Source: JAPPFW01 sp965200835
GTDB lineage: Bacteria > Actinomycetota > Acidimicrobiia > Spongiisociales > Spongiisociaceae
DNA length: 64,000 nucleotides
NCBI GenBank assembly: GCA_965200835.1
Contig: OZ241390.1
Location: 496,001-560,000, forward strand
Direction of reading: 5' to 3'
Shown here: positions 45,408-54,421 of the stretch, one piece after another
Numbering within the stretch: position 1 is the stretch's first letter
Layout of the letters: the number at the start of each line of letters is the position of its first letter
The notes under the pieces: generated by a model
Seen by the model: the letters and a program-made list of their open reading frames with translations, nothing else
The model's database searches: none
What the model was told of the DNA's origin: nothing
Position numbers and translations under genes: made by a program

Positions 45408-46160
45408 CTAAAGCCCGTGTAAAGATGCAGGATTTAGAGTTCCATTGTCTTGATTACCACAGTACGCTATCCGGTAGCCATCGGATGACCATTGAACCGA
45501 TGACCGTCCAGACTGAAGACGCTTGGTGCTCCGTAGTCGATGCTCCTCGGTCCCCGTCTCGACATCGAAGATAGAAACCTCGTCGTGGTCGTAGCTGTCC
45601 CAGAACACCTCGCAGGCGATCCGGCAGCTGTCTGGTGACCAGGCCCGATTTAGATCCATTGTGGTTAGTGGTGAGTCGCTGTTCAATACCAGTGTCCAGA
45701 TCGACGACGAAGATGTTGTCGACGAGGCAGCCTCTGTACTCCATGTAGGAGATCAGATGGCCATCGGTAACCAGTCTATGGAAAGTGGTCCCTCACCATG
45801 CTTCCGGTGATCTGTTACTCATTCCCGTATTCGTATTGTAAAGTGTAGATATCCTCTAAGCACTCCATCTCACTATCGAACGTGGTCTTGACATACGCTA
45901 CTCGACTGCCGTCTGGTATCAATTTGGCATTCCAGCCGTTTATGATGCGCTGCTCCGTTCCGGTTCCAAGTTCAAAATAGACATTTCATCCCTGTAGTCA
46001 GCCGTTTCCAAGGAGGGTTCGATGTGGTAAGTGATATGGTGACTATCTGGTGACCATGCCCGCCCCCAGTTGGCCTTACTGTTGGGCGCTTGTTGTTCGG
46101 TCGTCGGCAACCAGGTTCTCTATCCCTGAGTCCGATAACCACGCCTGGAAGCTCAGTACC
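45408..46160 (-). pseudogene. Decayed PD40/TolB-like beta-propeller gene
   Basis: On the minus strand several frames hold repeats of a TolB-type propeller: NWGRAWSPDSHHITYH, then (after a shift) ELGTGTEQRIING and LIPDGSRVAYVKTTFDSEM, then DNIFVVDLDTGIEQRL, then (after another shift) NRAWSPDSCRIACEVFWDS, VSIFDVETGTEEHRL and VQWSSDGYRIAYCG. These belong together as blades of one protein but are interrupted by at least three frame changes and a stop. Base composition is poorer in GC than the flanks. It is thus a remnant of a surface or secreted protein gene; the start is not preserved. Confidence 0.75.
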
Positions 46161-46168
46161 CTGTGTTC

Positions 46169-46624
46169 ATGAAAGATGGGGAGCTCGCGCTGACCCTCCC
46201 GAGCGCGAAACCAGCCGAGCCGACCGTCGCGCGACGGCGGTACGATCTCGATGCCCTAAGGGGGTTCGCCATGCTGCTGGGCATCGGGCTGCACGTCTCG
46301 TTGGCGTTCTTCCCGGCACCCTGGTGGGTACAGGACCGCACCTCCGACCTGGATGGCCTGTTCGACGAGTTCCTGTGGGCCGTCCACGGGTTCCGGATGC
46401 CGGTGTTCTTCCTCATGAGCGGGTTCTTCACCGCCCTGCTCTGGCGGCGCCGCGGCCTGTGCGCTCTCCTGAAGCATCGCCTGCAACGGGTGGCCCTCCC
46501 GCTGCTCCTTGGTCTGCTGACCATCGTTCCTCTCACCCACCTGGTCGGTGACTGGGCCATCGCAACCGCATCCTGGCCGGAGGTAGCCGAGGATGATGCC
46601 TTCGGCCTAGTCCTCGCGGGTTAG
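46169..46624 (+). CDS. Acyltransferase-3/OpgC-like membrane protein, N-terminal part before in-frame TAG
   Basis: First part of a membrane acyltransferase. The family start RRYDLDALRGFAMLLGIGLH near 24-43 is clear, with membrane segments there, near 72-90 (MPVFFLMSGFF) and near 110-130. It stops at TAG 46622, but the same frame continues without a gap into ankyrin repeats and the remaining membrane segments, so this is one gene split by a nonsense codon rather than a complete protein. ATG 46169 or GTG 46163 can start it; neither has a good ribosome site. It follows the decayed propeller gene, which points the other way. Confidence 0.72.
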   Translation: MKDGELALTLPSAKPAEPTVARRRYDLDALRGFAMLLGIGLHVSLAFFPAPWWVQDRTSDLDGLFDEFLWAVHGFRMPVFFLMSGFFTALLWRRRGLCALLKHRLQRVALPLLLGLLTIVPLTHLVGDWAIATASWPEVAEDDAFGLVLAG

Positions 46625-46663
46625 GTTGCCGCCGTCGAGAGGCTGCTGGATGGTGGCGTCGAT

Positions 46664-47752
46664 GTGAATCTGCGTGGCGAGCCGGGTGGTTGGACCCTCC
46701 TTCACGCGGCGGCCTTCACCGATGATACCGACATGCTGGAGCTCCTCCTCTCACGAGGCGCCGACCCGGTTCGGGTGGCCACCGCTTCGGAAGGGGAAAC
46801 TCCGCTGGGTGTGGCTTTCTACTTCGGCCATGAGGAGGTGGCTGACTTGCTGGTCCGCTACGGGGGTGGCGACCCTCTGCCGGAGGGTCTGAAATGGTCG
46901 GAGATTCCCGGTTGGGCCGAAGGCAGCTACGAAGGTCCCGATGATGGTGAGGAAGGAAGGTTGCTGGACCTGTCTGAAGCCATCGCTCGATTCCTCCACC
47001 TCTGGTTCCTGTGGTTCCTGCTGTGGTTGGTCGCTGGGTTCGCGCTAGTGGCAACGTTGGTGGAGCGTCGACAGCCCACCGCCGACGGCCCCCGCGAAGG
47101 CCACCGAGCGAGGTGGCTGATGTGGTCGATGATCCCCCTCACCCTTCTCCCCCAGCTGTATATGGGTGGTGGCGGCCTCTACCCCACCTTCGGGCCGCAC
47201 ACTTCGGACGGTTGGATCCCGTATCCCCACGTCCTGGCCTACTACGCCACCTTCTTCACCTTCGGGGCTCTCATGTACGGCCGCCAGGGTAGGGGTGGGA
47301 CCTTGGTCGTGGACACGATCGGAAGCCGCTGGTGGCTATGGCTACCCCTGACTCTCCTGGTCGTGTTCCCGGCCGGACTGGTCTTCACGTTCGTTCCCGA
47401 GATCTTCTCGTGGCCGGTGGCATCGATCCTCCAGGTCGCCTTCGCTTGGGGCATGTGTATCGGGCTACTGGGCCTGTTCCGAGCCGTACTATCAGGCGAA
47501 CGGCCAAGCATCCGCTACCTATCCGACTCCTCGTACTGGCTGTATCTCATACACCTACCCGTGATCCTGGTAGCCCAAGTAATGGCGCGAGACTGGAATC
47601 TCGCAGCCGAGATCAAGTTCCTCCTGATCTCGGTAGTCGTAACCGCCGTCCTACTGGCGTCCTACCAGCTGTTCGTCCGCTACACGCCGATCGGCACCAT
47701 GCTCAACGGCAAGAAACTACGACCCTCCCACCAGCAAACTAATCCCGCCTGA
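46664..47752 (+). CDS. Ankyrin insertion and C-terminal membrane half of the interrupted acyltransferase
   Basis: Continues the frame of the preceding fragment. From just after the TAG it reads VAAVERLLDGGVDVN, then GWTLLHAAAF...LELLLSRGADPV and TPLGVAFYFGHEEVADLLVRYG, two or three ankyrin repeats, followed by about eight membrane segments of the acyltransferase (for example FLHLWFLWFLLWLVAG and YLSDSSYWLYLIHLPV, the usual family C-terminus). The fusion of ankyrin repeats into a loop of the membrane domain is notable. GTG 46664 could restart translation but would give half an enzyme, so the gene is probably non-functional unless TAG is suppressed. It abuts the convergent DUF35 gene. Confidence 0.72.
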   Translation: MNLRGEPGGWTLLHAAAFTDDTDMLELLLSRGADPVRVATASEGETPLGVAFYFGHEEVADLLVRYGGGDPLPEGLKWSEIPGWAEGSYEGPDDGEEGRLLDLSEAIARFLHLWFLWFLLWLVAGFALVATLVERRQPTADGPREGHRARWLMWSMIPLTLLPQLYMGGGGLYPTFGPHTSDGWIPYPHVLAYYATFFTFGALMYGRQGRGGTLVVDTIGSRWWLWLPLTLLVVFPAGLVFTFVPEIFSWPVASILQVAFAWGMCIGLLGLFRAVLSGERPSIRYLSDSSYWLYLIHLPVILVAQVMARDWNLAAEIKFLLISVVVTAVLLASYQLFVRYTPIGTMLNGKKLRPSHQQTNPA

Positions 47753-48226
47753 CTACCGCTCCAGCACCTCAAACGCTATTCGCAGCAGCGGGTGAGCCGG
47801 TTCATCTTCCGTGAACCTGGCGGCTACTGCCGTGCCCTTCCGGGGTATCGTCCTCCCGATTACCCGATGTGTTATCCCGCCGTCAACGCCGTCGAGACGG
47901 ATGGAAGCAAGCAGATACGGAACTTCGACCCCGCCGAAGGGTGGGGGACTGTGAACCCTGGTAGCGGCCACCACCGTACCGGTTCCGGGAAGGTCATACC
48001 AGCCAGTCTCCTCGAGATCATCGTCACAGAACCGGCGGGGCGGAAACCACGACCTGCCGCAGGCATCACAACGAGTGGCCCGCAACACTCCCGCCTCGAT
48101 ACCCCTATAGAAAGGATGGGCGTGTCCCAAGGTGTGGCGATACCGCTGCGTCATCTCTATATGCAGCAGGGTGAGCGACTCGCCCGAGCGGTCAGGGACC
48201 CCTCGATCGAAACTCGTTACCCGCAC
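47753..48226 (-). CDS. Zn-ribbon/OB-fold protein, DUF35 (ChsH2-like)
   Basis: A 157-residue DUF35 protein. The rubredoxin-like zinc knuckle CDACGRSWFPPRRFC begins near residue 53 and is followed by an OB-fold with GTGTVVAATRVHSPP. These proteins partner thiolase-fold enzymes, as ChsH2 does with the retro-aldolase Ltp2 in steroid side-chain degradation. It lies 19 bases downstream of such a thiolase gene. GTG 48226 has GGAGG 5 bases upstream; an ATG at 48154 would also keep the whole domain. Its stop abuts the convergent acyltransferase stop. Confidence 0.88.
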   Translation of the reverse strand: MRVTSFDRGVPDRSGESLTLLHIEMTQRYRHTLGHAHPFYRGIEAGVLRATRCDACGRSWFPPRRFCDDDLEETGWYDLPGTGTVVAATRVHSPPPFGGVEVPYLLASIRLDGVDGGITHRVIGRTIPRKGTAVAARFTEDEPAHPLLRIAFEVLER

Positions 48227-48245
48227 GCGCCCCTCCCCTCAACCA

Positions 48246-49448
48246 TCACCGGTGCCTACCGAAGATGTTCACCACGCTCAGCGAACCGACCCCGGCATGG
48301 GTGTCGGTCAGGCCGATTCGGGCACCTGGGACAGCCCGGCGACCGGTCACCTCCCCCCGGAGCTGGGCCACCACCTCCACCGCCTGCGCGATCCCCGTAG
48401 CGCCCACCGCCGAGCCCCGTCCCAGGAGGCCGCCGGACGGGTTCACCGCCACCTGCCCATCGAGATCGAACCGGCCCTCGGCGGCCGCTCGCCCGCCTTG
48501 CCCGATCGGGCACAACCCCAGATCCTCGTATGCCTGAAGCTCGGCGCCGCTGAACGAGTCGTATAGCTCCGCCACGTCGATCTGCTCGGAGGGATCATCG
48601 ATACCCGCCTCCCCATAGGCCTCCCGGGCTGCCCTGCGCTTGGCGGCAAAGTGTGGGAACAGCTCGTCCGAACGGTCGGAGATACGGGGATGATCGGTGG
48701 AGCAGCCGGTGGCGAGTATCTCCACCGGAGGGCGGTCCGAGAAGTTGGCCGAGTGGCGCTCAGCCCACTCCCGGGTGGCCAGGAGGATGGCCGCCGCGCC
48801 GTCGCTGAGCAGGCTGGCATCGAACAGCCGGTAGGGATCGGCCAGGGGTAAGGAACTCCTGACATCGGCCACAGTGATCGACATGCCCTTGTGGGCGTAG
48901 TGATTGTCGAGGGCGATGCGCCGGTTCTTGACGGCTACCTCGGCGAACTGCTCAGAGGTGGTGCCGTAACGCCGCATGTGTTCGGTGATCATCAGGGCGT
49001 AGGGAGCCGCAAAGGTTCCGAACACCGGCGTCTCCCAGTCGAAGTCGGCCGACATGGCGAGTATCTCGGTGGCGATGGCCCGGTCGACCGATTTGCCGTT
49101 GGTCTCACCCCCGAACACCAGCACAGACTGAGCTGTGCCCGCCCGGACGGCCATGACCGCGGTACGGATGGCGAGCGCCCCGGTGGCACCCCCACCCTCC
49201 ACTCGCACGGTCGGCCGGCCCGCCAGACCCACCGCATCCTGCAGTACGTGACCCAGACTCATCTGGCGGTTGAAATGATCGCTCTCGTAGGCAGCGACGC
49301 CCATCTCGATCGCGGAAGTGGTGGTTCCGGCGTCGATCAGCGCGGCCCGGACTGCCTCCACCACCATGTCCCGCACGCTGGCATCCTGGCGGAATCCCAC
49401 GAAGGGCGTCATGCCGATCCCCACCACGAACATCCGTGTGGTAGTCAC
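48246..49448 (-). CDS. Thiolase-fold protein, Ltp2/SCP-x-like, lacking classical catalytic residues
   Basis: A 400-residue thiolase-superfamily protein. The nucleophile region reads VRVEGGGATG at 81-90, so the usual Cys is Gly87; the usual GHP of the His loop reads GRGSAVGATG near 343-352, replacing His with Ser. The rest (TEHMRRYGTT, DAELYDSFSGAE-like VAELYDSFSG, NPSGGLLGRG) keeps the fold. This with a DUF35 partner fits an acyl-CoA retro-aldolase such as Ltp2 better than a thiolase. GTG 49448 overlaps the stop of an upstream frame (GTGA); ATG 49433 is an alternative. Confidence 0.88.
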   Translation of the reverse strand: MTTTRMFVVGIGMTPFVGFRQDASVRDMVVEAVRAALIDAGTTTSAIEMGVAAYESDHFNRQMSLGHVLQDAVGLAGRPTVRVEGGGATGALAIRTAVMAVRAGTAQSVLVFGGETNGKSVDRAIATEILAMSADFDWETPVFGTFAAPYALMITEHMRRYGTTSEQFAEVAVKNRRIALDNHYAHKGMSITVADVRSSLPLADPYRLFDASLLSDGAAAILLATREWAERHSANFSDRPPVEILATGCSTDHPRISDRSDELFPHFAAKRRAAREAYGEAGIDDPSEQIDVAELYDSFSGAELQAYEDLGLCPIGQGGRAAAEGRFDLDGQVAVNPSGGLLGRGSAVGATGIAQAVEVVAQLRGEVTGRRAVPGARIGLTDTHAGVGSLSVVNIFGRHR

Positions 49449-49897
49449 CCAGCTGAGCCCCGACCAGTGCTTAGCTCGATCACCGCGCCGGCAGGATGGC
49501 GGACGGTCCAGACGAAGGGGTTGGCAATGTCACAGCGAGGGTGCATATTGGAGAGAGTCACACACACAAACATCGCCGAGTTCCGGAAGCGGTGATAATC
49601 ATCCGGGTTCAACCCTCGGGAGGTCCGACCCTGTTGGGTCAGGTCGCTACCCGTAAGATACGGGCGATGTTGCCATCCGGCAACCGGTCCTGAGACCGGC
49701 CGGGGAGCACGCGCCCGGGTCCAACCCGATGCTGGTCCGGTGGAGGCGGGGGTGGGAGCCCGAAGGGGGCCGAGCGGATTTTCGCGCTCTGGCGTGGTCA
49801 GGGCATGCCATCCGCTCCTCCGGGTGTGCCATCCACTCCCGTGCCGACTTGTTTCATCCGGCACCGGTAGCACAACGGCTTCGCAGACTTTCCTCAT
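49445..49897 (-). CDS. Possible 150-residue protein bridging sulfatase and thiolase genes
   Basis: A frame that starts at ATG 49897 inside the sulfatase stop (ATGA) and ends inside the thiolase GTG start (GTGA), the arrangement of a coupled operon gene. Against it, the composition is odd in the first two thirds (many Pro, Arg, Ser, Gly, no obvious fold). The last 45 or so residues (FRNSAMFVCVTLSNMHPRC... to GRGSAG) look more protein-like. A 21-base direct repeat at 49806-49839 falls in frame and gives two SGWH units. No family recognised. If not coding, this is a 445-base leader for the thiolase gene. Confidence 0.35.
   Translation of the reverse strand: MRKVCEAVVLPVPDETSRHGSGWHTRRSGWHALTTPERENPLGPLRAPTPASTGPASGWTRARAPRPVSGPVAGWQHRPYLTGSDLTQQGRTSRGLNPDDYHRFRNSAMFVCVTLSNMHPRCDIANPFVWTVRHPAGAVIELSTGRGSAG
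49806..49839. repeat. Two-copy direct repeat, 13 bp at 21-bp period
   Basis: TGCCATCCGCTCC and TGCCATCCACTCC (12 of 13 identical) start 21 bases apart. They lie in the stretch between the sulfatase and thiolase genes. The period is a multiple of three, consistent with a duplication inside a reading frame, but a protein- or RNA-binding site is also possible. Confidence 0.5.
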
Positions 49898-52164
49898 GAC
49901 TCCCCGAGCTCGAAGTCGACCCTGAGTACCTCTCCGCTGTACGGGAACTCTCCTTCGTAGGAGGCGGTCACCGGCGACAGCGTGTCCGCTCCGACACTTA
50001 GGGATCCCCAGGAGATCATGCCTCGGGCCATGTCCTCCATCTCCAGCTCGCCGAGCTTCCTTCCGGCTGCCTCGAGCCGTCCCACACCCCGGTAGTCACC
50101 AGTTTTCTCGAAACGGAAAGCTAGGTCGGTAGCTTCCGGCGGAACCCGACCGGAAGAGACCAGGGTCTGGCGATCCCCCAGGTAGCAGTACTCGAACACC
50201 AGGCGCCCATCCATCACATACAACACGTAGCCTCCGCTGACATCCCCCACCGCCACCAGGACACCCTCATCGGACGCCCGCATGGGAGCTACGTGCGCGG
50301 TAATCGAAAACGATCGGTTGAACACCAGCGGGGTTACCCCACCGGGCACCCGGCTGGAACCGCCGAGATAGGAGAATGTGTCCCGCGCCCTGGGTGACCC
50401 GGGAGTCTGGAAGGTCGAGGCCCTCACGGCCAGGTAACGGTCGTCGAGGGGGAACACCGAGTAGCGGGCGGCCTCCTCCGACCATTGGCTGACCAGCTCG
50501 GCCAGCCTTTCGGGATGTTCGCTCGCCAGGTCACGGCACTCCGAAAAGTCGGAGTCGATGTGGTATAGCTCCCATGGATCGTCCTCGAAGGGCTCGTTGC
50601 GGCGGTGGCGGGCGAGAGCCTTCCATCCCTGCCGCCACATGGCCCGGTGACCGATCATCTCGAAGTACTGCCGATCCCGAGCGGCATCCGACGAGCCATC
50701 GTCGAGCACCTCCCGGATGCTGGCACCGTGATGCGGCATCTGGGCGACCCCCCGGTAGGCGGACTTCGGCTCCACCCCCACCAGGTCGAGCAGGGTGGGC
50801 GCGATGTCGATGGCATGCACGAACTGGGACCTGACCTCACCGTGGGAGTCCAACCCCTCCGGCCACGAGACGATCAGCGGGGTGCGAACACCACCCGCAT
50901 AGGTGTTCTGCTTGTACCAGCGCAACGGGGTGTTGGCGGCCTGTGCCCAACCCCATGGGATGTTGGTCTGTGAATGGGGACCTCCGATGGTGTCGTACCG
51001 TTCCAGGTTGAACTCCACGCTGCAGAACCGGTCCTCCTCGTAGGTGACGATGTCGGCGCCCCCGTCCGGTCCCCCTTCCTGGCTAGCTCCGTTGTCGGAC
51101 AGCACCACCACGATGGTGTTGTCGAGCCGCCCGATCGAGTCGAGGAAGCTCATCAAGCGCCCCAGCTGCTCATCGGTGTGATCCAGCATGGCCGCATAGG
51201 CCTCCTGGAACCGGGCGAACAGCTTCTGCTGGTCAGCACTTAGATCCGCCCACTCCTCCACCCCTGGATTCAAAGGCGCCAGCACCGCATCATCGGGGAC
51301 GATCCCGAGTTCCTGCTGTCTGGCGAACCGGCGCTCGCGCAGCACGTCCCAACCCTCGTCGTAACGACCCCGGTACTTGTCGAGATGTTCCTGGGGAGCC
51401 TGATGCGGACAGTGGGCCGTCCCGAATGCCAGATACATGAAGAACGGTTGCTCCGGTTTGACCGAAACCTGATCCCGCACGTAGGAGATGGCGTGGTCCA
51501 CCAAGTCCTCGGTCAGGTGATAGCCGTCCTCGGGCCGGCCGGGTGGATCCACCCGGTGGTTGTCCTCCACCACATCCGGATAGAAATGATCGGTCAAGGC
51601 GTCTAGGAACCCGTAGTAGCGCCCGAAGCCGCGCCCCAGTGGCCACTCGTCGTAGGGTCCGGCGGCGGTCGTCTCCTCCAAGGGAGCAAGGTGCCACTTG
51701 CCGATCGCCATGGTGGCATATCCGGCCTCCTGGAGTACTTCGGCGACCGTTCCGGCCGATTTGGTCACCCGCCCTCGGTGTCCCGGGAATCCGGAGTCGA
51801 CGTTCGACAGGTATGCCATGCCGACACTGTGGTGGTTGCGGCCGGTCAGCACGCAGGCCCGGGTGGGCGAACATAGCGGAGTGACGTTGAAGGCGTTGAA
51901 GCGCAAACCACGTTCCGCCAGGGCATCGATGACCGGCGTATCGACTTCGGCCCCATAACAACCCAGACCGGCGAACCCCACATCGTCCAGGACCACCAGC
52001 ACCACATCGGGCTTGCCGCGGGCATCGTTCTCAGGCGGCGGCCACCACGGCACCGAGTCCCGGAAGTCATGGCCGATCACGCCTCCGAAGCCTGGCTCGG
52101 AATGCACCGGGTCTGCGTCGTTCGCTCCAGCCGGTTGCTGTTCCTCTCGGTGGGCGGATGTCAT
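49894..52164 (-). CDS. Arylsulfatase (type I formylglycine sulfatase)
   Basis: Hydrolyses a sulfate ester; 756 residues from ATG 52164, which has GAGGAG 9 bases upstream. The metal-binding VLDDVGFAGLGCYG is near 58-71, and the formylglycine site is CSPTR with Cys98, followed by GRNHHSVG and later GKWHLAP near 153. SDNGASQEGG near 355 is the other metal-binding motif. A C-terminal region of about 200 residues after the catalytic core is usual in this AslA-like subgroup. No signal peptide is visible, so it may be cytoplasmic. The anaerobic or aerobic maturase is not in the window. Substrate unknown. Confidence 0.94.
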   Translation of the reverse strand: MTSAHREEQQPAGANDADPVHSEPGFGGVIGHDFRDSVPWWPPPENDARGKPDVVLVVLDDVGFAGLGCYGAEVDTPVIDALAERGLRFNAFNVTPLCSPTRACVLTGRNHHSVGMAYLSNVDSGFPGHRGRVTKSAGTVAEVLQEAGYATMAIGKWHLAPLEETTAAGPYDEWPLGRGFGRYYGFLDALTDHFYPDVVEDNHRVDPPGRPEDGYHLTEDLVDHAISYVRDQVSVKPEQPFFMYLAFGTAHCPHQAPQEHLDKYRGRYDEGWDVLRERRFARQQELGIVPDDAVLAPLNPGVEEWADLSADQQKLFARFQEAYAAMLDHTDEQLGRLMSFLDSIGRLDNTIVVVLSDNGASQEGGPDGGADIVTYEEDRFCSVEFNLERYDTIGGPHSQTNIPWGWAQAANTPLRWYKQNTYAGGVRTPLIVSWPEGLDSHGEVRSQFVHAIDIAPTLLDLVGVEPKSAYRGVAQMPHHGASIREVLDDGSSDAARDRQYFEMIGHRAMWRQGWKALARHRRNEPFEDDPWELYHIDSDFSECRDLASEHPERLAELVSQWSEEAARYSVFPLDDRYLAVRASTFQTPGSPRARDTFSYLGGSSRVPGGVTPLVFNRSFSITAHVAPMRASDEGVLVAVGDVSGGYVLYVMDGRLVFEYCYLGDRQTLVSSGRVPPEATDLAFRFEKTGDYRGVGRLEAAGRKLGELEMEDMARGMISWGSLSVGADTLSPVTASYEGEFPYSGEVLRVDFELGES

Positions 52165-52276
52165 CGTCCCCAACTCCTCGTAGCCCTCGACTTGCTACCC
52201 GAAGCAGCCGCAACACCAGAGACTTCAGTGAACCCCCGGCTCGCCTCGGTTATGCCCGATAACGATACTGTCGACC

Positions 52277-53455
52277 ATGTCCCCCTCCGGCATCCTGCCT
52301 CCCCTTCCCGGCCGAGACCCGAAAGCAGACCCGATACATCTAGAAGCGATAGAAGTCGAGGTCTACCGGGCTCCCATCGACCGGCCGGTCCGAACAGCTT
52401 TCGGAACCATGACCGATCGTCCCGCCGTCTTGATCCGCGCCCACAACCGGGACGGGGTCGCCGGATATGGGGAGGCCTGGTGCAACTTCCCGATACCCGC
52501 CGCCGGATACCGGGCAAGCCTGATTCGCGAAGTTCTCGCTCCTCTGATAGTCAGGCGAACCTGGCCCGATCCGCCCTCCGTCTTCGAGCATCTGGACCGC
52601 AGGACCAGCGTCATGGCACTGCAGGCGGGGGAACACGGCCCCTTCTCCCACGCCATCGCAGGTATCGACATTGCACTGTGGGACCTAGCAGCCCGATCCG
52701 CCGGACTACCGCTCTGGAAGTACCTGGGAGGGCAAGGGGAGGGAAGGATCGCGGTCTATGCCAGCGGGATCGGACCGGGCCGGGCGTTGGAGCAGGCCGT
52801 CGAGGCAAGATCCGCCGGTCATCGGGCCTTCAAGCTGAAGGTCGGATTCGACCGGTCCACCGATCTTGCCAACCTCGCTTCCCTGCGAGCGGAACTGGGA
52901 GAAGAAGCCATGATCGCGGTGGACGCCAACCAGGCTTGGGATCTCGACGAAGCCATCGGCCGCGCACGCCCGCGAGCTGGCCCGATACTCCCCGCCTGGT
53001 TGGAAGAACCGATCCGGGTGGACCGCCCGGCGAGTGAGTGGATCGAGCTGGCGGACAGCTCCGCCATCCCGCTGGCCGGTGGGGAGAACGTATATGGGAT
53101 GGCCGGATTCGACCGGCTGGTGACCACCGGAGCCCTCACCACGATCCAGCCGGACATCACCAAGTGGGGTGGGATCACGGGATGCCTGGCCGTAGCCCGG
53201 AAGGTGGTGGAGGCCGGGAGTTTCTACTGCCCCCACTTTCTGGGCAGCGGGATCGGGTTGGTGGCTTCGGGCCACCTGCTGGCAACCATCGGTGGTCTCG
53301 GGCTGCTCGAGATGGACTGCAATCCCAACCCGCTCCAGGAAGGTCTCGCCCAACCTTTCCCCCGGCTCTCCGAAGGCTACTTCCTGCTGGACGACGCCCC
53401 GGGACTGGGAGTTGTCCCGGATGATAGGGTCGCTCCGCTCACAACCGACGGGTAG
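52277..53455 (+). CDS. Enolase-superfamily enzyme, mandelate racemase/muconate lactonizing type
   Basis: A 392-residue enzyme of the MR/MLE class that removes a proton next to a carboxylate. The active-site set is visible: FKLKVG with K186 and K188, VDANQAW with D216, WLEEP with E244, GGENVYG with E270, and a D293 (QPDITKWGG) with H320 (CPHFLGSG) dyad as in mandelate racemase. Substrates of relatives include sugar acids and hydroxyacids. It is divergent from the sulfatase gene, sharing a promoter region of 112 bases, so the two may serve breakdown of one sulfated compound (inference). Confidence 0.92.
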   Translation: MSPSGILPPLPGRDPKADPIHLEAIEVEVYRAPIDRPVRTAFGTMTDRPAVLIRAHNRDGVAGYGEAWCNFPIPAAGYRASLIREVLAPLIVRRTWPDPPSVFEHLDRRTSVMALQAGEHGPFSHAIAGIDIALWDLAARSAGLPLWKYLGGQGEGRIAVYASGIGPGRALEQAVEARSAGHRAFKLKVGFDRSTDLANLASLRAELGEEAMIAVDANQAWDLDEAIGRARPRAGPILPAWLEEPIRVDRPASEWIELADSSAIPLAGGENVYGMAGFDRLVTTGALTTIQPDITKWGGITGCLAVARKVVEAGSFYCPHFLGSGIGLVASGHLLATIGGLGLLEMDCNPNPLQEGLAQPFPRLSEGYFLLDDAPGLGVVPDDRVAPLTTDG

Positions 53456-53631
53456 GTACCATTTGCTAGCGATCGACTGACCCGAGCTCGGTTTTCTGGG
53501 GAGAATTGGCATGTGGCACTTAGATATACGGGAAGGTGCATGGGTGTATTGTAATTAAGGTTTGGTCACCTGGTCGAATACCCTGCCGATAGGCCCGAAG
53601 AGTGTGCCTTGGTGTTGATGCTTACCCCACG

Positions 53632-54146
53632 TTACTTTACTTGTGGTCCCACAATATGAGCTCGTGTTTGCTTTAACGTTAGGGGATAATGAGATGGCCT
53701 CCCCGCCCGTAATTTACACCAATACCTGGGTTCGTTAGTCGGAGCAAACATCGCCCGGGTTTCTGCCTGTTGTTGCGCGGTCAACCCTCCGGTATACAAA
53801 GCAAGTAAGGCGGGTTCTGCATCCTTAAGATCCGCTGTAATAGCCTGCTCTATAGCGAGAATATCCACTAGTTGTAACGGGCTTAGTTCCTCTACGTTTA
53901 TCAACTAAGGTTCCGATTGCCAGACAACAATGGGATCGTGATCGGCATAACCCACCACAAATGTGACATTGTCTTCGTTAGAGACATCCGGAATCGCCCG
54001 CCTATTGTGTAGCCGACATAGTCGGATTGCACGCCAAACCGTTCAGTCTTCAAGGGACCGTGATCTTCGGCGGCAGCGGTCCATCCCACGGTCGGTATGA
54101 TCAAAACGGCCACTAGCAGGATCAGCCGCTTCGTATGTCTCTTCAC
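53632..54146 (-). pseudogene. Broken gene for a small secreted protein
   Basis: On the minus strand GTG 54146 begins a clean signal peptide (VKRHTKRLILLVAVLIIPTVGW, cleavage likely after TAAA) and reads to about DYVGYTIGG. The meaningful sequence then moves to another frame, IPDVSNEDNVTFVVGYADHDP..., which meets TAG 53905 and continues in frame as LINVEELSPLQLVDILAIEQAI... to a stop at 53632. One frameshift and one nonsense codon explain the pattern. The last part could alternatively be a separate 90-residue gene starting at TTG 53904. Family unknown; local GC is below that of the neighbours. Confidence 0.62.
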
Positions 54147-54421
54147 TGTGTCCGTCTCCCTCCAATCGTAACAGGCGCCCACCCCGAATGCAGTAGCCGC
54201 GGTTGTCCGGTGCCGCCCAAAGGGTCGTTACATGTGGCGAGCCGCCTACATGCCGGTGGCCTGCTGCCTCGGTGTGTGTGTGTCTTAGTAACCGCCGTCC
54301 GTGGATCGTCATCGTGACCTGACCAGCCGACCTCGCCCCTCTGGACACCGGCCCTGGCAGCATCCGTGCAGAAGCGCTGGTTCTCCACCAACCGTTTTAC
54401 CCCTCCGAGGAGCTTCGATGT

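Noticed and set aside
49640..49890. Possible riboswitch before the thiolase gene
   Set aside because: The stretch is GC-rich with hairpins and short repeats, but I could match no conserved core of a known riboswitch class.
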